This document shows positions 1-5,852 of a stretch of DNA of 64,000 bases, piece after piece. A program made the translations under genes and the position numbers. Source of the DNA: JAGXRK01 sp963804005 (lineage in GTDB: Bacteria; Bacteroidota; Ignavibacteria; Ignavibacteriales; Ignavibacteriaceae). Positions within the stretch are counted from its first letter, which is position 1, and each line of letters opens with the position of its first letter. The notes beneath the pieces were generated by a model. It saw nothing but the letters and a program-made list of their open reading frames with translations, was not told the DNA's origin and did no database searches. The DNA is taken from NCBI GenBank assembly GCA_963804005.1, contig CAWDOP010000008.1, positions 124,001-188,000 of the forward strand, read 5' to 3'.

Positions 1-96
1 AGCATCAATATTATTTGTGGCGATTAAATCTCTAACTTTATTTTCAAGGTTCTGGCACTTTTTGCAACCAGTGCCAAGTATTTTAACTGAAATCAT
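1..96 (-). CDS. Thioredoxin-like CxxC protein, N-terminal part
   Basis: The gene runs off the left edge, so only the first 32 codons are visible. They read MISVKILGTGCKKC followed by a helix-like stretch. The GTGCxxC motif at residues 9-14 marks the small redox-active disulfide (thioredoxin-fold) family that often sits in arsenic and metal operons. Its ATG overlaps the stop of the upstream ACR3 gene (ATGA, 93-96), so the two are probably translationally coupled. It resembles the complete 82-residue paralogue at 1231-1479. A role in supplying reducing power to ArsC is inferred from position only. Confidence 0.75.
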   Translation of the reverse strand, partial: MISVKILGTGCKKCQNLENKVRDLIATNNIDA

Positions 97-1184
97 AATT
101 CTTCCCTGTTATGTAATAATGAATTATCAGAATCATATGTGGTATTTTCTGCAAAATATTTTTTCTTAAACCAAAGAGCAACATTTACAAGCATAATCAA
201 AACAGGCACTTCCACTAAAGGACCTATCACAGCAGCAAATGCTTCACCTGAGTTTATACCAAACACCGCAATTGCAACAGCAATTGCTAATTCAAAGTTG
301 TTGCTTGCAGCAGTAAATGAGAGTGTTGCCGATTTTTCATAGTTAGCTCCAACTTTTTTGCTCATATAAAATGAGATGAAGAACATCACAACAAAGTAAA
401 TCAGTAAAGGAATCGCTACTCTAATTACATCTACAGGAAGTTCAACAATAAATTCTCCTTTAAGCGAAAACATTACCAAAATAGTAAACAGTAAAGCGTA
501 TAATGTTATGGGGCTTATCCTTGGAATAAATTTTGTGTCGTACCATTGCTTGCGCTTAATTTTTATTAATGTAAAGCGAGTAATTATACCTGCAAGGAAG
601 GGTATGCCAAGATATATGAAAACACTTTCTGCAATCTGTCCAATCGTAACTTCGACAGCAGTTCCTTCCAGCCCAAACCAGGTTGGTAAAATAGTAATAA
701 ACACATATGCATATATCGAGAAAAAGAGCACTTGAAAGATTGAGTTGAATGCTACTAGACCTGCCGCATACTCAGAATCGCCTTTAGCAAGCTCATTCCA
801 TACAATAACCATAGCAATACACCTTGCCAGCCCAATCATTATCAATCCGTACATATAACTGGGTAAATCACTTAAAAGTAGAATTGCTAAAAAGAACATC
901 AGTATTGGTCCAATAATCCAATTTTGGATAAGTGATAACAATAATATTTTCCAATCACGGAAAACCTTGCCAAGCTCTTCATACTTAACTTTTGCAAGTG
1001 GAGGATACATCATTAATATTAATCCAATTGCAATGGGAATGTTTGTAGTGCCGACCTGGAATAAATTCCAGAAATCTACTATCCCCGGAATAATGTATCC
1101 CGCGAACACACCGATAAACATTGCAATGAATATCCAGAGAGTTAAGTAACGATCTAAGAATTTTAATCGTGTAGCTCCTGGCAT
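93..1184 (-). CDS. acr3: ACR3-family arsenite efflux permease
   Basis: This 363-residue, about ten-helix inner-membrane protein belongs to the ACR3 (bile/arsenite/riboflavin transporter) family, which exports As(III) using the proton motive force. The conserved cysteine of the family is visible in GLARCIAMV near residue 121, and the NWIIGP stretch of helix 3 is typical. The ATG at 1184 is preceded by a strong AGGAGG Shine-Dalgarno about 9 bases upstream, which fixes the start. It lies downstream of arsC and a thioredoxin-like gene on the same strand and overlaps the next gene by four bases. Together with ArsC it completes the reduction-and-export route for arsenate. The family assignment is firm; antimonite transport cannot be judged. 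Confidence 0.95.
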   Translation of the reverse strand: MPGATRLKFLDRYLTLWIFIAMFIGVFAGYIIPGIVDFWNLFQVGTTNIPIAIGLILMMYPPLAKVKYEELGKVFRDWKILLLSLIQNWIIGPILMFFLAILLLSDLPSYMYGLIMIGLARCIAMVIVWNELAKGDSEYAAGLVAFNSIFQVLFFSIYAYVFITILPTWFGLEGTAVEVTIGQIAESVFIYLGIPFLAGIITRFTLIKIKRKQWYDTKFIPRISPITLYALLFTILVMFSLKGEFIVELPVDVIRVAIPLLIYFVVMFFISFYMSKKVGANYEKSATLSFTAASNNFELAIAVAIAVFGINSGEAFAAVIGPLVEVPVLIMLVNVALWFKKKYFAENTTYDSDNSLLHNREEL

Positions 1185-1230
1185 TTAATTATCCTCCTGT
1201 ATTTCTTGAAAAATTAATCCCAGAATTAAA

Positions 1231-1479
1231 TTAGTTTTTGTTAGCTTCCATTAGCAAATGTTCCAATGTTGATCTGTTAGGAATTTTCCCCTGGCTCACA
1301 ACTTTATCATTCACAATTAGTCCTGGTGTCATCCAAATTCCAAGTTCTGCAAACTGTTCTCTATTAGTTATTTTTTGAATATCTGCTTCCAGTTCATTCT
1401 CTGCTGCAATATTCATACATAACTCGTAGAGATTTTCACAGTTTACACAGCCAGTTCCGACTACTTTTACCGTTAACAT
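1231..1479 (-). CDS. Small thioredoxin-fold redox protein (GTGCxxC)
   Basis: This 82-residue protein starts MLTVKVVGTGCVNC, giving a CxxC pair at residues 11 and 14 on a thioredoxin fold. A cis-proline-like MTPGLIVND segment follows near residue 51. It belongs to the MTH895 / redox-active disulfide protein 2 type. Its ATG lies one base after the arsC stop codon, with GGGAGAG as ribosome binding site, so it is expressed with arsC. Established knowledge is that ArsC of the LMW-phosphatase fold needs thioredoxin for turnover. That this protein serves as the dedicated reductant is inference from the operon. Confidence 0.85.
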   Translation of the reverse strand: MLTVKVVGTGCVNCENLYELCMNIAAENELEADIQKITNREQFAELGIWMTPGLIVNDKVVSQGKIPNRSTLEHLLMEANKN

Positions 1480-1480
1480 T

Positions 1481-1915
1481 TTAACTCTCCCTGCTTATTA
1501 TTTTTTCATTATAGAATTGATAAAAATCTCTTTTAATTTCATTTCTAACTTTTCTGAATACTGAAAGAACTTCTTCTTCTGTTCCCATAGCATTCGCAGG
1601 ATCTTCAAATCCAATATGAAGCTGTTCTTCTACCTTGCCTAAAAAAACCGGGCAGGTTTCTTTAGCATTATCACAAACTGTAATTACAAAATCAAAAGAT
1701 TGGGAAAGATATTTTTCAACATTTTCCGGTATTCCGTTACTGATATCAATACCAACTTCATTCATTGCTTTAATAGCGTATGGATTTGCTCTTTCCGCCG
1801 GATTTGTTCCTGCTGAATAAACTTCCAGATTTTCATCAAACGATTTAAGGAATCCTTCTGCCATCTGACTTCGGCAGGAATTACCTGTGCAGAGTATTAA
1901 GATTTTTTTCTTCAT
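1481..1915 (-). CDS. arsC: Thioredoxin-coupled arsenate reductase ArsC
   Basis: This 144-residue protein has the low-molecular-weight phosphatase fold. The CX5R phosphate loop is CTGNSCR at residues 9-15. A second redox pair is seen in ITVCDNAKETCPVF (Cys near 82 and 89). These three cysteines are the relay of the thioredoxin-dependent arsenate reductases (Staphylococcus pI258 type), which turn arsenate into arsenite. The start ATG at 1915 has GAAAGGAAA upstream. It is followed immediately by the CxxC protein and then ACR3, a compact reduce-and-export unit. It is separated from the upstream permease gene by a short repeat (1933-1998). Confidence 0.95.
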   Translation of the reverse strand: MKKKILILCTGNSCRSQMAEGFLKSFDENLEVYSAGTNPAERANPYAIKAMNEVGIDISNGIPENVEKYLSQSFDFVITVCDNAKETCPVFLGKVEEQLHIGFEDPANAMGTEEEVLSVFRKVRNEIKRDFYQFYNEKIISRES

Positions 1916-1932
1916 TTATTTCCTTTCAATTT

Positions 1933-1998
1933 GTCATACCCGCGAAGGCGAGTATCTTATTTCATAAATTCTGGATTCCTGCTTTCGCAGGAATGACG
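1933..1998. repeat. Small palindromic intergenic repeat
   Basis: Between the permease and arsC lies a REP-like unit. It contains a perfect 8-bp hairpin, ATTCCTGC-TTTC-GCAGGAAT, at 1975-1994, and a second arm containing ACCCGCGAAGGCG. The same kind of unit (GTCATTCCCGCG ... GGCGGGAATC) appears at 40503-40560. It may also act as an mRNA-stabilising or attenuating hairpin within the ars operon, but nothing in the sequence shows that. Confidence 0.6.
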
Positions 1999-2010
1999 TT
2001 ACGTTAGCAA

Positions 2011-3312
2011 TTAAAACAAACTTCCGTAAATCAATCCGCTTAAAGTTGCCATCACGATTACTAAAGAAACAAACACAATAGTTTTTTGTGTTCCCATTAC
2101 GCTTCTTATAACCAACATATTCGGTAATGAAAGTGCTGGACCTGCAAGCAATAACGCAAGCGCTGGACCTTTACCCATACCACTGGAAATCAATCCTTGA
2201 ATAATTGGGATTTCTGTAAGAGTGGCAAAGTACATAAACGCACCTGTAATTGATGCAAAGAAGTTTGAAAACAATGAATTACCACCAACCAACGATGCTA
2301 TCCATTCATTTGGAATTATACCGTTAGGATTACCTTGTGATCCAAGTAAAAATCCTGCAACCAAAACTCCCGCAGCAAGCAGCGGCATAATTTGTTTTGC
2401 AAATCCCCAGCTTTCACCAAGCCATTGATTTGGTTCATCTTCAGAAAAACTTAATGCAATTGTTGTTGCTGCGACTGCAACTATAAATGGAATAAGTGGA
2501 TTGCTATAGAAAATTATTCCTGCAATGATTACTGCTAAAGTTCCTAAAATCACAAACAACTTTTTAACTTTGATTATATAAATCATCGAAAGTGCAAATG
2601 CCAATCCAAAAACGGCTGTAATAAACCATTTACTGGCAAACATAAAATACCAGAAACCTTCTGTTGTATCAGGTTTGCCCCAATTAACAAAAACTAAAAT
2701 TGCAACAAGAATAAAAAAGTGTAAAGCTGTTTGCCAGGCAGGTCTTTCTTCAGGAATATCGGGCATTGCAAGTTGTGCATCAGCTTTTTCTTTTTCTTCT
2801 TTACGATAAATGAAAGACATTATCAAACCAATTATAACACTAAAAGACACTGCACCAATAATTCGTGCAATGCCTAATTCAAATCCTAGTATTCTTGCAG
2901 TTAAAATTATTGCAAGAATGTTTATCGCGGGACCTGAGTAAAGAAATGCAACAGCGGGACCCAATCCTGCACCACGTTTATGAATGCTTGAGAACAATGG
3001 TAATACTGTGCAAGAACAAACAGCTAAAATTGTTCCTGATCCTGCAGCAACTAAATAAGCTACCCATCTTTTTGCCTTAGCACCAAAGTATTTTACAACT
3101 GATGCCTGACTTACGAAAACAGCGATTGTCCCCGCAATAAAAAATGCTGGAATAAGACAAAGCAAAACGTGTTCTTGTGCATACCACTTTGCAAGTACGA
3201 ATGCTTCGTTAAGTGCTGATTTGAAATTTGGATTTTCTATCGGCATAAAGTATGCAAATAGAAAGAATCCGAGGATCCACAAAAATATTTTATATTCTTT
3301 TTTCCAATTCAT
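2011..3312 (-). CDS. Large inner-membrane permease of the DUF318/UPF0718 (ArsP-like) family
   Basis: This 433-residue polytopic protein has about ten to twelve membrane segments. It carries the family signature AVCSCTVLPLFSSIHKRGAG near residues 97-116, and a second half-repeat around GPALALLLAGPALSLPN near 383-399. The cysteine-containing CSCTVLPL motif is shared with putative permeases linked to metal or organoarsenical export (PF03773; SO_0444-type and ArsP). A charged loop (RKEEKEKADAQ) near residue 170 separates the halves. It lies between arsR and arsC and has its own palindromic operator-like site at 3335-3354. Export of methylated or trivalent arsenic is plausible given arsM nearby, but the substrate is inference. 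Confidence 0.85.
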   Translation of the reverse strand: MNWKKEYKIFLWILGFFLFAYFMPIENPNFKSALNEAFVLAKWYAQEHVLLCLIPAFFIAGTIAVFVSQASVVKYFGAKAKRWVAYLVAAGSGTILAVCSCTVLPLFSSIHKRGAGLGPAVAFLYSGPAINILAIILTARILGFELGIARIIGAVSFSVIIGLIMSFIYRKEEKEKADAQLAMPDIPEERPAWQTALHFFILVAILVFVNWGKPDTTEGFWYFMFASKWFITAVFGLAFALSMIYIIKVKKLFVILGTLAVIIAGIIFYSNPLIPFIVAVAATTIALSFSEDEPNQWLGESWGFAKQIMPLLAAGVLVAGFLLGSQGNPNGIIPNEWIASLVGGNSLFSNFFASITGAFMYFATLTEIPIIQGLISSGMGKGPALALLLAGPALSLPNMLVIRSVMGTQKTIVFVSLVIVMATLSGLIYGSLF

Positions 3313-3334
3313 GCTAATTATTTTTTATTTCCAT

Positions 3335-3354
3335 AATTCGATGAATATCGAATT
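3335..3354. promoter_or_regulatory. Palindromic operator-like site upstream of the permease
   Basis: A perfect inverted repeat, AATTCGAT-GAAT-ATCGAATT (8-bp arms, 4-base spacer), lies 23 bases upstream of the permease start, between it and arsR. Its size, position and symmetry fit an ArsR-family operator. Binding is inferred. Confidence 0.6.
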
Positions 3355-3369
3355 GTATTTAAAAACATA

Positions 3370-3717
3370 TTATCCGCTGCAGATTTTATTACGATCAACC
3401 TTCTGAACTTTCTGTTTATCTGAAAAAATCAACTTATCATTAGAAATCCAAAAATCGAGGGTTGATAGAATGGATGAAATTCTGCTGTCTAATGGGCGTT
3501 CATTAATCTGATAGTTAACCCATTTCCCATCCTTCTGTTCAATAATAAACCCGGCGTTTTTAAGAATGCTAAGATGCTTTGATACTGTGGAATTTGCCAA
3601 CTTTAAAACATTTGTGATTTCGCATACACAAAGTGATTTGCTTTGAAGCATCTTTAAAATTCTTAAACGATTCTGATCGGACAGGGCTTTAAATAATTTT
3701 GTGTTGTCTTTTACCAT
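3370..3717 (-). CDS. arsR: ArsR-family metalloregulatory repressor
   Basis: This 115-residue winged-helix repressor has its recognition helix in NSTVSKHLSILKNAGFI (about residues 42-58). The metal-sensing pair sits in SLCVCEI (CxC, residues 30-32), the As(III) site of the classical alpha-3 ArsR group. A perfect 9-bp-arm palindrome lies just upstream of its ATG (3723-3742), which suggests autoregulation. It is first in a unit with the permease and arsC. A second, different ArsR is encoded at 4607-4924. The C-terminal tail has a single further cysteine (NKICSG), whose role is unknown. Confidence 0.92.
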   Translation of the reverse strand: MVKDNTKLFKALSDQNRLRILKMLQSKSLCVCEITNVLKLANSTVSKHLSILKNAGFIIEQKDGKWVNYQINERPLDSRISSILSTLDFWISNDKLIFSDKQKVQKVDRNKICSG

Positions 3718-3722
3718 AATTC

Positions 3723-3742
3723 ATTTCGTTATCTAACGAAAT
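3723..3742. promoter_or_regulatory. Palindromic ArsR operator-like site upstream of arsR
   Basis: The perfect inverted repeat ATTTCGTTA-TC-TAACGAAAT (9-bp arms, 2-base centre) ends about 6 bases upstream of the arsR start. This is the expected place for an autoregulatory operator that would also occlude the ribosome binding site or promoter. Confidence 0.7.
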
Positions 3743-3750
3743 ATAAAATC

Positions 3751-3783
3751 AAAAAAAAGAGGATACAAATTTAATTGTACCCT
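3751..3783 (-). terminator. Likely rho-independent terminator after arsM
   Basis: On the minus strand an imperfect hairpin (GGGTACAA ... TTGTATCC) is followed by eight T residues. It lies 9 bases past the arsM stop, separating the arsR2-arsM unit from the arsR-permease-arsC-acr3 unit. Confidence 0.5.
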
Positions 3784-3791
3784 GAATCTTT

Positions 3792-4589
3792 TTATTTTTT
3801 ATATCCAATAACAGTTATACTAAAAATCCCAACTTGATTTTCTTTGAATTCTTTTAATTGTTCGGCATTTAAATATTTAAGTAAAACTTCATCAGGTAAT
3901 TCAATCGTTTTTGTTTTTTTAATTTCAACATTTACAAAACCAGCTTGTTCAATTAAACTAAGATATTCTTCCTGTTGAACCGCGCCTGCAACACAACCAG
4001 CGTACATCTCTGCAGATTTTTTTAGTTCAGGATGTAACTCCCCTTTTATTACAATATCTGAAACACAAAAATGCGCACCGGATTTTAACACCCGATGAAT
4101 CTCACTAAAGGCTTTTTTCTTGTTCGGAACAAGATTAAGAACACAATTGCTAACAACTACATCGGCAAGATTATTTTCAAGAGGCATCGACTCAATCTCA
4201 CCTAATTTAAATTCAATATTTTTATATCCAAGTTTATCCAGATTGAAATTAGCCTTAATAAGCATTTCATCTGTAAAATCGATTCCAATTACTTTTCCTT
4301 CATCACCAACTAATGCACGCGCAACAAAAACATCATTTCCTGCACCGGAACCCAGATCAACAACAGTATCACCTTTTTTAATACCAGCAAACTCAGTTGG
4401 TAACCCACAGCCTAAACCAAGATCAGCCTCTTGTACATATCCTTCAAGATTACCATAGTCATCTTTCATAATTGAATATCCAACAATTTTATTATTTGAT
4501 GATCCGCAACAGCATTTTCTTGTAGAAGCTACTGCGATCTCGGCATATTTTTCTTTTACAATTTCTTTAACATCTTTTGGGGTATTCAT
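3792..4589 (-). CDS. arsM: Arsenite S-adenosylmethionine methyltransferase ArsM
   Basis: This class I SAM methyltransferase methylates As(III) to mono-, di- and trimethyl arsenicals. Visible features are an N-terminal cysteine cluster (TRKCCCGSS), GLGCGLPTEFAGI, the SAM loop VVDLGSGAGNDVF, a VSNCVLNLVP segment, and CVAGAVQ with a conserved cysteine. These cysteines are the As(III) ligands in known ArsM. I place the start at 4589 (265 residues, MNTPKDVKE). It has GGAAAGGA upstream and lies past the end of arsR2, whereas a longer frame from 4619 would overlap arsR2 and lacks a good site. It is cotranscribed with arsR2. Confidence 0.93.
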   Translation of the reverse strand: MNTPKDVKEIVKEKYAEIAVASTRKCCCGSSNNKIVGYSIMKDDYGNLEGYVQEADLGLGCGLPTEFAGIKKGDTVVDLGSGAGNDVFVARALVGDEGKVIGIDFTDEMLIKANFNLDKLGYKNIEFKLGEIESMPLENNLADVVVSNCVLNLVPNKKKAFSEIHRVLKSGAHFCVSDIVIKGELHPELKKSAEMYAGCVAGAVQQEEYLSLIEQAGFVNVEIKKTKTIELPDEVLLKYLNAEQLKEFKENQVGIFSITVIGYKK

Positions 4590-4606
4590 AATATTTATCC
4601 TTTCCC

Positions 4607-4924
4607 TTAACAGGCACAAACCTGATTAAATAATTTATCTAATTCTTTTTTAGCTTTTTGCAGCGTTTTATTATTTACACAATAACAGACTTTGGGTCCC
4701 TCTATATCACCCTGAATTAATCCAACGCGTTTTAATTCCTTTAAATGCTGAGATACAGTTGATTGAGATAGCGGAAGAAGATCAACTAAATCACCGCACA
4801 TGCACACATTCATTTCAGTCAAGATTTTTAGAATTCTAATCCTTGCCGGATGCGATAACGCTTTAGCGATATCTGCAAGCCAGACATCTTCAGTTTTGAA
4901 TTCTTCCTTTTTTGAGGCTGCCAT
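4607..4924 (-). CDS. arsR: Second ArsR-family repressor
   Basis: This 105-residue winged-helix repressor has the metal-binding motif MNVCMCGDLVDLL (CxC at about residues 41-43). Its recognition helix is QSTVSQHLKELKRVGLI. It also ends in a Cys-Ala-Cys tail, a possible extra As(III) ligand pair. It lies directly upstream of arsM on the same strand and most likely controls it. The palindrome at 4947-4962 just upstream is the probable operator. It differs clearly from the arsR at 3370-3717, and the two palindromes differ as well, so the two halves of the island may respond separately. Confidence 0.92.
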   Translation of the reverse strand: MAASKKEEFKTEDVWLADIAKALSHPARIRILKILTEMNVCMCGDLVDLLPLSQSTVSQHLKELKRVGLIQGDIEGPKVCYCVNNKTLQKAKKELDKLFNQVCAC

Positions 4925-4946
4925 TTAAATACTTCCTTTATCGTTC

Positions 4947-4962
4947 ATCGTAAATATACGAT
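4947..4962. promoter_or_regulatory. Palindromic operator-like site upstream of arsR2-arsM
   Basis: A perfect inverted repeat, ATCGTA-AATA-TACGAT, lies about 22 bases upstream of the arsR2 start. It differs in sequence from the other two palindromes of the island. Its function as an ArsR operator is inferred. Confidence 0.6.
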
Positions 4963-5122
4963 AGACTTTTTATAGAATGCAAGAAGTTATTACGGAAATT
5001 TTTAGGTACTACATTTCCTTCTGAAATGTGATTTAAATTTAGAGTGGTGTGTTGTTTTTGAATGGTTATTATTATAACTGTTATGTTGAGTTGGTCGAAC
5101 TAAATCAAAAAAATCTAAATTG

Positions 5123-5196
5123 TACCCCGGAGAGGATTCGAACCTCCGACCTACGGTTTAGGAAACCGACGCTCTATCCTGCTGAGCTACCGGGGC
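5123..5196 (-). tRNA. tRNA-Arg (anticodon CCU)
   Basis: On the minus strand the 74-base cloverleaf starts GCCCCGG and ends CCGGGGT plus discriminator A. The acceptor stem has seven pairs including one G-U. The D arm is GCTC/GAGC, the anticodon loop is TTCCTAA (anticodon CCT), and the T arm is GGAGG-TTCGAAT-CCTCT. No CCA is encoded. The first 23 bases are also the last codons and stop of the GIY-YIG frame at 5174-5442. The 5' 40 bases are duplicated further upstream (5449-5532), which suggests that this tRNA was rebuilt by an insertion. Confidence 0.95.
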
Positions 5197-5442
5197 TTAA
5201 TTTTTCTAAAATTTGTTTTATTTTTTTTCTTCCCGCTGCTGACTTGTAATATTTTTCTCTTTCTCGTGCTTTTTTTCTATCAATAACCTTCTCTTCATAC
5301 ACAATTTTCCAGGGTTTAAACTTTCTTGTATAAATAGTCTTTCCGGAATTATGTTCACTTATTCTTCTCTCGAGATTGTTTGTAAGACCAACATAGGTCT
5401 TATCAAATTCTATGCTTTTTAGTTATAAACCCAATATGCCAT
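5174..5442 (-). pseudogene. GIY-YIG nuclease gene, frameshifted, ending inside tRNA-Arg
   Basis: With one base restored near 5423, the frame reads MAYWVYILKSIEFDKTYVGL and continues through NNLERRISEHNSG and KPWKIVYEEKV to EREKYYK, about 89 residues. This is the whole single-domain GIY-YIG (UPF0213-like) nuclease: VYI and YVG strands, the catalytic Arg at about 26-27, His31, and a Glu at about 50. As it stands, reading from the ATG hits TAA after seven codons. The ATG lies only six bases past a displaced tRNA 5' half. The last seven residues (SPGSSAG) and the stop are encoded by the 5' part of the intact tRNA-Arg. The single-base deletion could be real decay or a sequencing error. Confidence 0.8.
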
Positions 5443-5448
5443 ATTTTA

Positions 5449-5532
5449 TTTAGGAAACCGACGCTCCCCGCCTTGCCCGATCCTTAGCTAAACCTACAAA
5501 GTCGGGCAGGTATCCTACTGAGCTACCGGGAC
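5449..5532 (-). pseudogene. Displaced 5' half of tRNA-Arg, split by a 44-bp insertion
   Basis: On the minus strand, 5532-5511 plus 5466-5449 reproduce the first 40 bases of the tRNA at 5123-5196, with two differences (positions 2 and 16). The copy stops exactly at the 3' side of the anticodon loop (CCTAAA). Between the two pieces, in the D loop, sits a 44-bp insert (5467-5510) whose ends form an imperfect inverted repeat (CCTGCCCGAC/GATCGGGCAAGG). There is no 3' half here, so it cannot make a tRNA. It is most simply the original 5' half, pushed away when the GIY-YIG segment entered the gene. Confidence 0.85.
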
Positions 5533-5544
5533 AAGATAATTAAG

Positions 5545-5568
5545 AACCTGCCTGCCGTCAGGCAGGTT
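5545..5568. repeat. Perfect 10-bp inverted repeat
   Basis: AACCTGCCTG-CCGT-CAGGCAGGTT forms a strong hairpin. The CCTGCC/GGCAGG theme recurs at 40583-40601 and inside the 44-bp insert at 5467-5510, so this looks like a dispersed small palindromic repeat rather than a terminator. Confidence 0.6.
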
Positions 5569-5685
5569 AAAAATTAAAATTTGCGGATACTACAATGTAA
5601 TCCGGAATATTTACCTTCAATTATTCTTTTATTCCCGGCAAAATTAAAGAAGTTTGGAGTGTTATAAAAGATGATTCATTTTTAT

Positions 5686-5717
5686 AAAAAAACCCGATCG
5701 ATGCTGACCGGGTTTTT
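5686..5717. terminator. Rho-independent terminator after the DUF4097 operon
   Basis: The hairpin AACCCG ... CGGGTT is flanked by A residues on one side and T residues on the other. On the minus strand it ends with seven T residues. It lies about 135 bases past the DUF4097 stop and could work in both directions. Confidence 0.7.
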
Positions 5718-5852
5718 GGGAGAAGAGATTAAGGATGAAGTCACTTATTAAACCAATACGTATGTCTAAGTATAAAAATATTATTCATTTATTGTATAAG
5801 AATATAAGATACATTGTTCGCACACTTCAATCTGACCCGCAATTTATGATTA

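Noticed and set aside
61..85. TGGCACTTTTTGCA resembling a sigma-54 -24/-12 promoter
   Set aside because: GG to GC distance is 8 rather than 10 bases, and the sequence is the reverse of the GTGCKKC codons of the thioredoxin-like gene.
5049..5249. A plus-strand frame of 66 codons with RIRTSDLRFRKPTLYPAELPG
   Set aside because: It is the antisense reading of the tRNA-Arg gene, a well-known source of false proteins; the tRNA explains the sequence.
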